The notes under the pieces: model-generated
What the model was told of the DNA's origin: nothing
The model's database searches: none
Seen by the model: the letters and a program-made list of their open reading frames with translations, nothing else
Translations under genes and position numbers: made by a program
Shown: positions 16,124 to 24,186 of the stretch, piece by piece
Numbering within the stretch: position 1 is the stretch's first letter
Layout of the letters: every line of letters starts with the position of its first letter
Source of the DNA: Micromonospora endolithica
GTDB taxonomy: Bacteria; Actinomycetota; Actinomycetes; Mycobacteriales; Micromonosporaceae
NCBI RefSeq assembly: GCF_003626595.1
Contig: NZ_RBAK01000006.1
Span: 186,001-250,000 of the forward strand
DNA: 64,000 nucleotides
Direction of reading: 5' to 3'

Positions 16124-18537
16124 TGGCAGGCCTCGCAACTCTCGGGGTTCTCCAGGGAGCAGGCCAGCGCCTCGTCGTCGCGTACCGCGACGTGCGACGG
16201 CGCGGCGTCGCCCGGCGCGACGACCGGTCCGACGGCGACGGTGGCCTGCTGGATGCGCGTCGCCGGACGCGAGCGCAGGTAGTAGGTGGTCTTCAACCCG
16301 GACTTCCAGGCGTACAGGTACATCGACGACAACTTGCCGATGGTGGGCGCGCTCAGGAACAGGTTCAGCGACTGCGACTGGTCGACGTACGGCGCGCGGG
16401 CGGCGGCCAGGTCGATCAGCGCCCGTTGCGGCAGCTCCCACGCGGTGCGGAACAGCTCCCGCACGTCGGCGGGCAGGTCGGTGATCCCCTGCACCGATCC
16501 CTCGGCGCGCTTGATCTGGTCGCGGATCGCCGACGTCCAGAGCCCGCGTGCCTTCAGTTCCCGGACCAGGTACGTGTTGACCTGGAGGAACTCGCCGGAC
16601 ATGGTCTCGCGCTTGAACAGGTTGGACACCTGCGGCTCGACGCACTCGTAGCAGCCGGCGATCGAGGCGATCGTCGCGGTCGGGGCGATCGCCACCAGCA
16701 GCGAGTTGCGCAGCCCGTGGGCGGCGATCCGGGCACGCAGCGTGGCCCAGCGCGCGGCCTGGGTCGGCTCGACGCCCCACAGGTCCGGGTGCAGCTCACC
16801 GGAGGCGGCGCGGGTCTGCGCGTACGCCGGGTGCGGGCCGAACCGTTCGGCGAGCCCGGCGGAGGTCTCCAGCGCGGTCAGCAGGATCTCCTCCTGCACC
16901 CGGGTGGACAGCTCCATCGCCTCGGCCGAGTCGAACGGCAGGCGCAGGGTGAACAGCGCGTCCTGCAGGCCCATCAGGCCGAGCCCGACCGGTCGCCAGC
17001 GGGGGTTCGACGCCGCCGCCTGCTCGGCCGGGTAGTAGTTGATGTCGATCACCCGGTCGAGGAACAGCACCGCGGTGCGGACCGTGGACCGCAGCTTCGT
17101 CCAGTCGACGCCGTCGGCGGTGACGTGCGCGCCGAGGTTGACCGAGCCGAGGTTGCACACGGCGGTCTCGGTGTCGTCGTTGACCTCGAGGATCTCGGTG
17201 CACAGGTTCGACAGGTGGATCGTGTTGCCCGGCACGCCGGTCTGGTTGGACAGCCGGTTGGCGCGGTCCTTGAACGTCATCCACCCGTTGCCGGTCTGCG
17301 CCAGCGTACGCATCATCCGCCCGTACAGGTCCCGGGCCTTCACCGTCCGGACGGCCTTCTTCTCCGCGACCCGGTAGGCGGCGTCGAACTCCTCGCCGTA
17401 CAGGTCGGGCAGCTCCGGGGCGTCGGACGGGTCGACCAGCGACCAGTCGCCGTCGGCCTCGACCCGGCGCATGAACTCGTCCGGGATCCAGTTCGCCAGG
17501 TTCAGGTTGTGCGTCCGCCGGGACTCCTCACCGGTGTTGTCCCGCAGTTCCAGGAACTCCTCGACGTCCGGGTGCCACGGCTCCAGGTAGACGCAGGCCG
17601 CGCCCTTGCGCCGGCCACCCTGGTTGACCGCCGCGACACCGGCGTCGAGGGTCTTGAGGAACGGCACGATGCCGTTCGACCTGCCGTTGGTGCCCCGGAT
17701 CAGCGCGCCCCGACCGCGTACCCGCGACCAGGCGATGCCGATGCCGCCGGAGAACTTCGACAACTTCGCCACCTGGTGGTAGCGCTCGTAGATGGAGTCA
17801 AGCTCGTCGCGCGGGGAGTCGACCAGGAAACACGACGACATCTGGGTGTGCCGGGTCCCGGAGTTGAACAGCGTCGGTGAACTCGGCAGGTAGGCCAGGG
17901 ACGCCATCAGCCGGTAGAACCCGATCGCCTCACCCGGAGTCTCGGACAATCCGCACGCCACCCGCAGCAGCCAGTACTGCGGTGTCTCCACCACCAGCCG
18001 CGACTCGGGGTGCCGCAGCAGGTACCGGTCGGCGACGGTGCGCAGTCCGAAGTACTCGAACCGCAGGTCGCCGCCCGGGTCCACGGCGTCGTCGAGCGTG
18101 CGGGCGTGGGCGGCCACGAAGGCGGCGGTGTCGTCGGAGATCAGACCCAGGCCGTGCGCGTGGCGGATCGACTGGCTGAAGCTCGCGACGCCCTGCCCGC
18201 GTACCTCCTTGTCCACGTACGCGGCCAGCAGCCGCGCCGCCAGCCGGGAGTACTGCGGCTCCTCGCCGATCAGCTCCGCCGCCGTCTGGATCGACAGCTT
18301 GTCCAGCTCGACGGTGGTCGCCCGGTCGTAGAGACCGCTGATCGTCTTCGTCGCGACCCGGAGCGGGTCCACCTCGTCCAGGCCGGCGACCCACCGCTGG
18401 ACCGCCGTCACGATCTTCTGGACGTCCACCGGCTCGGTGTCGCCGCTGCGCTTGCGTACGTGCATCACCTGCCGGGGCCGCTCCGGCTCACCCGGGCCTC
18501 CCGGTCCGGACCCGGGTCTCTCCTGCACGACCGTCAT
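16120..18537 (-). CDS. nrdA: class Ia-type ribonucleotide reductase large subunit
   Basis: 805 aa from ATG 18537 with GAGGAG about 5 bases upstream. Residues ~25-110 form an ATP-cone-like N-terminal region (MHVRKRSGDTEPVDVQKI), then the ten-stranded barrel with SSCFLVD (active-site Cys), FSGGIGIAWS and NLCTEILEV (N-x-C-x-E: active-site Asn, Cys and Glu). The late PTATIASIAGCYECVEP is the conserved loop near the active site, and the C-terminal SCEACQ holds the redox-shuttle cysteine pair. It reduces ribonucleotides to deoxyribonucleotides. Expression is predicted to be doubly controlled, by NrdR-like boxes and by a cobalamin riboswitch in its leader. Confidence 0.95.
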   Translation of the reverse strand: MTVVQERPGSGPGGPGEPERPRQVMHVRKRSGDTEPVDVQKIVTAVQRWVAGLDEVDPLRVATKTISGLYDRATTVELDKLSIQTAAELIGEEPQYSRLAARLLAAYVDKEVRGQGVASFSQSIRHAHGLGLISDDTAAFVAAHARTLDDAVDPGGDLRFEYFGLRTVADRYLLRHPESRLVVETPQYWLLRVACGLSETPGEAIGFYRLMASLAYLPSSPTLFNSGTRHTQMSSCFLVDSPRDELDSIYERYHQVAKLSKFSGGIGIAWSRVRGRGALIRGTNGRSNGIVPFLKTLDAGVAAVNQGGRRKGAACVYLEPWHPDVEEFLELRDNTGEESRRTHNLNLANWIPDEFMRRVEADGDWSLVDPSDAPELPDLYGEEFDAAYRVAEKKAVRTVKARDLYGRMMRTLAQTGNGWMTFKDRANRLSNQTGVPGNTIHLSNLCTEILEVNDDTETAVCNLGSVNLGAHVTADGVDWTKLRSTVRTAVLFLDRVIDINYYPAEQAAASNPRWRPVGLGLMGLQDALFTLRLPFDSAEAMELSTRVQEEILLTALETSAGLAERFGPHPAYAQTRAASGELHPDLWGVEPTQAARWATLRARIAAHGLRNSLLVAIAPTATIASIAGCYECVEPQVSNLFKRETMSGEFLQVNTYLVRELKARGLWTSAIRDQIKRAEGSVQGITDLPADVRELFRTAWELPQRALIDLAAARAPYVDQSQSLNLFLSAPTIGKLSSMYLYAWKSGLKTTYYLRSRPATRIQQATVAVGPVVAPGDAAPSHVAVRDDEALACSLENPESCEACQ

Positions 18538-18672
18538 GACATCTCCTCGCGCTGTCACCGATGGCCTCGGACGCGCGGAGGAACGCCAACGGGCCACACC
18601 GACTCGGCACAGCCCGGCTGCTGGCGTCGGTCGTCCCGCGCGACCTCCGACCGCCGCGCGCGACCGCGCACG

Positions 18673-18838
18673 GCGTGCTGGCAGGTCTTCGGACTCGTGG
18701 GCGTCGTACGCGTTCCTACTGGCCGTCGCTTCCCAGGCCCGGCGGGCCCAGTGCTCGTTGACGGCGGTCGTTCCCACTCACCGCTGCGGGGCAGTCCCGG
18801 TTTCGCACCGGATTCCCTCTTGCCTCGGCCACCCTGGA
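18673..18838 (-). ncRNA. cobalamin riboswitch in the nrdAB leader
   Basis: The minus-strand RNA reads the classical aptamer in order: GAGGGAAUCCGGUGCGAAAC, CUGCCCCGCAGCGGUGAG, a ~70-nt peripheral insert, then GAGUCCGAAGACCUGCC. These are the conserved core and the B12 box of full-length AdoCbl riboswitches. It ends ~135 nt before the nrdA ATG. The same arrangement controls class Ia RNR in Streptomyces, where adenosylcobalamin represses it. Confidence 0.93.
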
Positions 18839-18863
18839 CGGGTGGCCGAACCAGCTACGTCGG

Positions 18864-18879
18864 ACACCATATATGGCCC
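18864..18879. promoter_or_regulatory. NrdR-like box 1 (nrdA promoter)
   Basis: ACACCATATATGGCCC agrees with the core of the NrdR consensus acaCwAtATaTwGtgt but is weak in its last three bases. It starts exactly 31 bp from box 2, the three-helical-turn spacing typical of paired NrdR boxes. The TATA-rich centre probably overlaps the -10 element of nrdA on the minus strand. Confidence 0.55.
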
Positions 18880-18894
18880 GCGTCCCAGTGGCGC

Positions 18895-18910
18895 ACACCA
18901 GGTGTTGTGT
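18895..18910. promoter_or_regulatory. NrdR-like box 2 (nrdA promoter)
   Basis: ACACCAGGTGTTGTGT has the ACAC-N8-GTGT frame of NrdR boxes and lies 31 bp from box 1, upstream of the riboswitch in the sense of nrdA transcription. NrdR, the zinc/ATP-cone repressor of RNR genes, would bind both boxes. Confidence 0.55.
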
Positions 18911-19100
18911 TCGGCGTGTCGTACCGCCGCTCGCCACCCTTCGCGCTGGCGCAGGCAGCCACGATCCAGAAGTTCTCGATCATCTACGATCGACCGCTGG
19001 TGGGGAGTTGGCTGGCGGGTGGCCGTTTCCGGAAGCGAACCGGTGATCCGATCCTGGACACCACCGATCGCATCACCGGGCAGCGGCAAGGAGAACGACG

Positions 19101-19742
19101 ATGGGCACTGAGCTGGCCGACATCCTGGACGCCGCGGCCCGCGGGCACTTCCCGCCGCCGGACGGCCGGAACACGGTGGTCCCGCAGCCGAGCCACCGCG
19201 ATGCCGGGGTGATCGCGTTCACCGCCCATTCCGTGGTGTTCACCGACGAGGACCCGCAGTGGATTCGCCGTACCCTGGAGGCCCTCGACTGCGATCGCCT
19301 GGCGGCCGCGATGAATCCAGCCTTCCTGGGCGCGTTGCTCGACCGCACCCGGCGATCCATGGACACGATCGACCTGCTGACGGTCGCGAGCCCGCTCGCC
19401 GGTGCGCCCCCGCTGGAGCTGAGCGAGATCGCGGACGCGGATCACCCACGCTTGGCCAGGGCACGTACCCGCCGTGACGACGTCCGTGTCTGGACGGCCG
19501 ACGGTGGACTGGTCATCCTCGGCCGGGGCGTGGCGGGCAGGTGGGAAACGTCGATAGAGGTCGACGAGGGACATCGCCACCGGGGCCTGGGGCGGGCCCT
19601 AGCAACGGCCGCGCGGCATCTGGTGCCTGACGGGCAGCCGGTCTGGGCGCAACAGGCCGCCGGCAACGCGCGGAGCGTACGCGCCTTTCAGGCGGCCGGT
19701 TTCCGGCCGGTGGGAGCCGAAGCACTGCTCCTCGTCAGGTGA
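19101..19742 (+). CDS. GNAT-family N-acetyltransferase
   Basis: 213 aa from ATG 19101 with AAGGAGAA upstream. The GNAT fold is clearest in the C-terminal half: a beta strand SIEVDEGHR, then the acetyl-CoA pyrophosphate loop HRHRGLGRALA (motif A, R/Q-x-x-G-x-G/A), and the late NARSVRAFQAAGFRPVG (motif B). The N-terminal half (about 1-110) is not recognisably GNAT, so the protein may be a two-domain type with one active acetyltransferase domain. The substrate is unknown. It is transcribed away from nrdA. Confidence 0.8.
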   Translation: MGTELADILDAAARGHFPPPDGRNTVVPQPSHRDAGVIAFTAHSVVFTDEDPQWIRRTLEALDCDRLAAAMNPAFLGALLDRTRRSMDTIDLLTVASPLAGAPPLELSEIADADHPRLARARTRRDDVRVWTADGGLVILGRGVAGRWETSIEVDEGHRHRGLGRALATAARHLVPDGQPVWAQQAAGNARSVRAFQAAGFRPVGAEALLLVR

Positions 19743-19848
19743 ACATCCGACGCCGGCCCGACACCAGGTCGCCCATCCGCGTCGGACGGTGTCCCCGGGC
19801 CGCCGGTCAGACCGACTGCCAGTCATCGGTGGTCAGCGCGGCCGTCGG

Positions 19849-20661
19849 CTACACCCGGTAGGCCAGCGCCTCGACGTACGACGCGGGGATCTTGACGGTG
19901 CCGTCGGTGGCCGCGTTGTGCCGGTCGGCCAGGTCGACCAGATCGTCGTACAGCAGCGTGCCGGCGTGCTCGTCCAGCGCCTCGAACGCCTTGCGGGTCG
20001 GCCCGTAGTTGGCCCGGAAGAAGTCGGCGAACTCGGTCGCCGCGCCGAACCGGAACACGAAGTCACGCCGGGTGACCCGCAACCCGGTCACCCGGTCACC
20101 GAGCAGCTCCCGCAGTCGCGCCTCGGTGCCCCACTCCGCCGGGGGGCGCACACCGGGCGGTGGCGGGACGTGCCGGCCGACGGTCCGGAACAGATGACCG
20201 ATGAAACCGTCCGGGGTCCAGTTGGCCAGCGCGAGCGTGCCGCCGGGCCGCAACACCCGCAGCAACTCGGCCGCGGCGCGTTCCTGGTCCGGCGCGAACA
20301 TCACGCCCACCACGGACAGCACCGCGTCGTACTCGCCGTCGTCGTACGGCAGCCGCTCGGCGTCGGCCTCGCGGAAGGTCACCGTCAGGTGCTCCGCCTC
20401 GGCGCGGGCCCGACCACGGTCCATCAGGTCGGTCACGTAGTCCACGGCGGTCACCTCGCACCGGCACCGCGCCGCGGCGATCGCCGCGTTCCCGGTGCCG
20501 GTCGCCACGTCCAGCACCCGCGAGCCGGCGGACAGGTCGGCCGCCTGCACGGTCGCCTCGGAGATCGGATGGATGAGGGCCGCCACCGCGCCGTAGTCGC
20601 CGCTGGCCCAGGTCTTCTGCTGCTTGGCCTTGATGCCGTCGAGGGTGAGAGAAGTCGTCAT
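19849..20661 (-). CDS. class I SAM-dependent methyltransferase
   Basis: 270 aa from ATG 20661. The Rossmann-like fold shows motif I SRVLDVATGTGNAA, an acidic second strand CEVTAVDYV, motif II around EADAERLPYDDGEYDAVLSV and LRVLRPGGTLALANW (motif III), i.e. the UbiE/Methyltransf_11 layout. The C-terminal third (about 180-270) is a separate helical region that probably forms the substrate cap. The N-terminal KAKQQKTWASGDYG pattern is common in actinobacterial members. The substrate cannot be told. The stop is followed by the LuxR-type regulator gene only on the far side, so it appears monocistronic. Confidence 0.85.
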   Translation of the reverse strand: MTTSLTLDGIKAKQQKTWASGDYGAVAALIHPISEATVQAADLSAGSRVLDVATGTGNAAIAAARCRCEVTAVDYVTDLMDRGRARAEAEHLTVTFREADAERLPYDDGEYDAVLSVVGVMFAPDQERAAAELLRVLRPGGTLALANWTPDGFIGHLFRTVGRHVPPPPGVRPPAEWGTEARLRELLGDRVTGLRVTRRDFVFRFGAATEFADFFRANYGPTRKAFEALDEHAGTLLYDDLVDLADRHNAATDGTVKIPASYVEALAYRV

Positions 20662-20722
20662 GGCCGGGACGTTACGAGCGGCTGGCGGCGCTCACATGGG
20701 TGAAGTTCCCCATGTTGGCGGG

Positions 20723-23332
20723 CTAGACGAGACCCCGGTCGCGGGCGGCCGCGACCGCCCGGCCGCGCGACGCCACACCGAGCTTGCCGAGCACGGCGGA
20801 GACGTGGTGGTCGACCGTCTTCGCCGACACGGTCAGCCGCTCGGCGATCTGCGCGTTGCTCAACCCGTCGGTGAGCAGCCGCAGCACCTCCAACTGGCGG
20901 GTGGTCAGGCCGGTCGGGTCGGCGGCGGTCGAGGGCCGCGGCCCGCGCGGCACCCGCAGGCCGCGCCGGCGCAGGTCGGCGCGCAGCCGCCGGGCCGGCA
21001 CGACCGCGCCGAAAGCGTCGAACACCGCCAGTGCCTCCCCGGCGGCGTCGGCGTCGCCGCAGCTCAGGGCCTCCGCCGCCAGGTACGGGCAGCCGCGTGC
21101 CCGCCACTCTTCCGCCGCCTGACGCCAGTCGCCGTCGATCAGCAGGCGGTACGGCTCGGCCACTCCGGCCGGTGCCGCACCGAGGCCGCCCGCCCGCCAC
21201 AGCCGGAACGCCAGTTCACCGAGGAACCACGGCTGGCCGGTCCGCTGGGCGACCTCCAGCCCCCGCTTGGCCTCGGCGGCGGCCCGGTCCGGGTCGCCCA
21301 CCAGCCAGAACCACTCGGACAGCGCGGCCGAGGCGGGCGCGACGAACTGCGACTCGTCGGTGGCGTGGCCCCGCTCGGCGGCGAGGGCCAGATCGGCGTA
21401 CGCGCCGGCCTGCCCACGCCGCGCCGCGATGATGCCCCGGGTGGTCAGGGCGCCGATCAGGGAACCGCCGGGCTGGTCGTGGCCGGCCAGCGCCTCGTCC
21501 GCGTCGGCCAGGGCGGCGGCCCAGTCGCCCCGGACCAGGCGCAGGCGGGCCCGGTTGCCCAGCACGTGCCGGCCGTAACCGTCCAGGTCGCGGGCCGCGG
21601 TGAAGGTCAGGACGTCGGCCATCGCCCGCTCGGCGGCGTCGTAGTCGGCCCAGTCCACGGATACGCAGGCGAGGTTCACCAGGGCCCGACCGGCGTGGTC
21701 GTCAAGACCGGCGGCGGACGCCTCCTGGTACACCCGGGTCAGCTCGGCCACGCCCTGCGGCTCGCCGCGCTGAAGACGCGCGCTGCCGATGTTCACCCGC
21801 GCGTGCAGCGCGGTCTCGCGGTCCCCGCACCGGCGGGCGAGCCCCAGCGCGCGCTCGCCCCACTCGACCGCCGCGCCGGCCTCGTCGGCCAGCATGTGCA
21901 ACTGGGACAGGTTGCTGTACGCCATCGCCAGTTCCCGCCCGGGCGGCAGCGTGCGCAGCACCTCGACGGCTCGTACCCCGGCCTGCCGGGCCTCGGCGGT
22001 GCGGCCGGTCCACCAGGCGAGCCGGGACACCCAGCGCAGCCCGACCCCGATCTCCGCGGTGTCGCCGCGCGCCTCGCGCAGCACCAGCGCCTGCCGGCGG
22101 GCGGAGAGCGCGTCCGGTGCCCGCCCACCGAGATAGGCCACCACCGAGTACGCCTCCAGCAGCCCGGCCCGGTCGGCGTCCGGCAGCGCGGTCGCGCACT
22201 CCAGCGCGGTGGCGTAGTGCGCGGTGGCCTGCCGGTACGCGCCCAGCTCGGCCGCCCGTCGGGCGGCCACCGGCGCCCAGCGGAGGACCGCCACCGGATC
22301 ACCGGCGTGGTGCGCGTGGTGCACCATCCGCGCCGGGTCCGCCCCGGGCCGCCCGCCCAGCGTGGCCAGCACCTCGGCGTGCAGCGCGGCACGGCGGACC
22401 GGGGACAGCGACTCCTCGACGGCCCGCCGCAGCAGCTCGTGCCGGAAGCCCACCCGGTCGCCGAGCGCGGCGAGCACACCGCGCGCCAGGCACTCGTCGA
22501 CGCCGGCCGCCCGGGTGCCCAGAACCGCCGGCTCGACCGCCGACGGCACCACCGACACCAGTTCGGCGACCGCGCGGGCGGCCGGGGAGATCCCGCTCAG
22601 CCGGGACAGCACCAGGTCACGCACGGTCGGCGGGACGCCCTCGGCGGAGGTGGCCAGCAGCTCTGCCACCAGCAGCGGGTTACCCCCGGTCACCTCGTAC
22701 ACCGAGGTGGCGGACCGCCCGGCGCGGCGGGCGAGTTCGGCGACGGCCGCGGCCGACAGCGGCGGCAGCTCCAGCCGGCGGACCGCGGACCGTGGCAGGC
22801 CGGCGAGCACGGTACGCAACGGGTGGTCGGGACCGATCTCGTCGTCGCGGTACGTCAGCAGGAGCAGCGCCCGGCACCGCGGCAGGCGCCGGCCGAGGAA
22901 CGCCACCAGGTCGAGGGTGGCCTCGTCGGCCCAGTGCAGGTCCTCCACCACGACCACCGGGCGGATCCGCTGGCGGGGGCCGGTGAGGATCTCCAGCAAC
23001 GCCTCGAAGGCGGCGCCGCGGGCCGGCAGGCCGGTCCCGGCCGGCCCGTCGGGCGAGTCGCCGTGCAGTCGCGCCATCCGGTCGCGCAGCTCCCCGCCGG
23101 CCTGCCGGGCGATGTCGTGCAACGGGCCGAGCGCGCGCGGGGTGAGCAGCGGATCGCAGGAACCCCACAGCAGCCGGGCCCGGCCGGCGGTGGCCGCGGC
23201 GAAGGCGTGCGCCAGCGTCGACTTACCGGCGCCGGCCTCCCCGCAGACGATCGCGATGCGACCTCCGCCGGAGGTCTCCTCCCGCAGCCGGTGCAGATCG
23301 GCGAGGGCGTCGCCCCTCTCCAGCAGGTCCAT
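20723..23332 (-). CDS. large ATP-binding LuxR-family transcriptional regulator (LAL type)
   Basis: 869 aa from ATG 23332 (MDLLERGDALADL). The N-terminal AAA-type ATPase has Walker A CGEAGAGKST and a hydrophobic Walker B before VVEDLHWADEATL. A long helical, TPR-like middle (about 330-790) follows. The C-terminal LuxR helix-turn-helix reads LTTRQLEVLRLLTDGLSNAQ then VSAKTVDHHVSAVLGKLG. Such MalT-like STAND regulators sense an inducer or protein partner and activate transcription. The gene is divergent from the LecA-like secreted protein (214-bp gap), a possible target. No ligand is apparent. Confidence 0.88.
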   Translation of the reverse strand: MDLLERGDALADLHRLREETSGGGRIAIVCGEAGAGKSTLAHAFAAATAGRARLLWGSCDPLLTPRALGPLHDIARQAGGELRDRMARLHGDSPDGPAGTGLPARGAAFEALLEILTGPRQRIRPVVVVEDLHWADEATLDLVAFLGRRLPRCRALLLLTYRDDEIGPDHPLRTVLAGLPRSAVRRLELPPLSAAAVAELARRAGRSATSVYEVTGGNPLLVAELLATSAEGVPPTVRDLVLSRLSGISPAARAVAELVSVVPSAVEPAVLGTRAAGVDECLARGVLAALGDRVGFRHELLRRAVEESLSPVRRAALHAEVLATLGGRPGADPARMVHHAHHAGDPVAVLRWAPVAARRAAELGAYRQATAHYATALECATALPDADRAGLLEAYSVVAYLGGRAPDALSARRQALVLREARGDTAEIGVGLRWVSRLAWWTGRTAEARQAGVRAVEVLRTLPPGRELAMAYSNLSQLHMLADEAGAAVEWGERALGLARRCGDRETALHARVNIGSARLQRGEPQGVAELTRVYQEASAAGLDDHAGRALVNLACVSVDWADYDAAERAMADVLTFTAARDLDGYGRHVLGNRARLRLVRGDWAAALADADEALAGHDQPGGSLIGALTTRGIIAARRGQAGAYADLALAAERGHATDESQFVAPASAALSEWFWLVGDPDRAAAEAKRGLEVAQRTGQPWFLGELAFRLWRAGGLGAAPAGVAEPYRLLIDGDWRQAAEEWRARGCPYLAAEALSCGDADAAGEALAVFDAFGAVVPARRLRADLRRRGLRVPRGPRPSTAADPTGLTTRQLEVLRLLTDGLSNAQIAERLTVSAKTVDHHVSAVLGKLGVASRGRAVAAARDRGLV

Positions 23333-23546
23333 CACCGCTGATCGTAGGCACGGCGCGACCAGCGTCCTAGCGGCTACCGGACACCGGGCCCGGCCGTTCA
23401 CCGGTGCTCGGGGACCGTCATCTCGCCGAGTGGCGACCAGTCCTGAAGCGCGACGGAGGCGTTCCCGATCGGAGCTGTTGCCCGGGCAGGCGACACTGGG
23501 CGCCACCGTCGGCGGCCGCGGTCGGCGGACTCTCCGAGGAGTCGCC

Positions 23547-24098
23547 ATGCGCATGAGGACATTCGTCTCGACCGTCGCCGTGTCGGTCCTGACCGCGACG
23601 GCCGCGCTGCTGCCGGCCGGCCCGGCCGCGGCCGACACGGCGCTGGACGGCTGCTACGACTCGACCGTCCCGCAGCACCAGGACCCGGCCGCCTGGCCCG
23701 CCCCCGGGAGCGGGCAGACGACGTGGACGTCGCCGATCAGCATCATCCACGGTGACGCCTTCCGGATACGGGCACAGGGCACCGTCTGGATCGACGCGTG
23801 GGGCACCAGGAAGAGCATCGCCGGCGAGTTGCCGGTAGCGCCCACCGCCGGCGGCTGGCCGGCGCCCGGCGCCCCCCGGTACGCGCTGATCGCCCGGGTC
23901 ACCTCGGGCTCGATGTGGGTCAAGAAGACCAGCCGGAGTCACGGATCCAGCTCCTGGTTCCCGGTCGGCACGGACAGCGACTGCATGCTGTTCTCCAGCA
24001 ACGGCGACCCGGCACCGAACCTGGTCTTCACCTTCAACGACAACAACCTGGGCGACAACAACGGCGGCGCGGGCGTCGTCGTACGGCAGTGGTTCTGA
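23547..24098 (+). CDS. secreted small protein with LecA (PA-IL)-like jelly-roll features
   Basis: 183 aa from ATG 23547 with CGAGGAG upstream. A Sec signal (about 1-29) is cleaved near AAADT. The mature part starts with strands (TSPISIIHGDAFRIRAQGTV) and ends with VFTFNDNNLGDNNGGAGVVV, which resembles the Ca2+/galactose site of Pseudomonas LecA (an ND...NN.G...V.V pattern), with PAPGAPRYALIARV in the middle as in LecA-type domains. A sugar-binding lectin role is inferred from these short motifs only. It is divergently transcribed from the large LuxR-family regulator. Confidence 0.55.
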   Translation: MRMRTFVSTVAVSVLTATAALLPAGPAAADTALDGCYDSTVPQHQDPAAWPAPGSGQTTWTSPISIIHGDAFRIRAQGTVWIDAWGTRKSIAGELPVAPTAGGWPAPGAPRYALIARVTSGSMWVKKTSRSHGSSSWFPVGTDSDCMLFSSNGDPAPNLVFTFNDNNLGDNNGGAGVVVRQWF

Positions 24099-24186
24099 CC
24101 GACGACACCACGAGCTGACGCCGTTGTCTCCGTGGTCCGGTGCCGGCGGGGTCCTGGCTGCCCGGGTTCGGGTCTATGGTGCGTCG

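Larger units (their letters stand above)
18538..19100 (-). other. nrdA leader and promoter region (no gene)
   Basis: 563 bases between divergent nrdA and the GNAT gene. It holds the cobalamin riboswitch (18673-18838) and two NrdR-like boxes at the promoter (18864-18910). Small open frames here show no motif or ribosome binding site and overlap the structured RNA. Confidence 0.8.

Noticed and set aside
15089..16780. Treating nrdB as a 563-aa protein from the longest open frame
   Set aside because: The upstream ~219 codons overlap nrdA in another frame and lack RNR sequence; GTG 16123 with GTGA coupling fits.
20624..23341. 905-codon plus-strand open frame opposite the LuxR-type regulator
   Set aside because: Gln/Arg/Gly-rich text typical of a reverse-frame artefact; the minus-strand gene has clear ATPase and HTH motifs.
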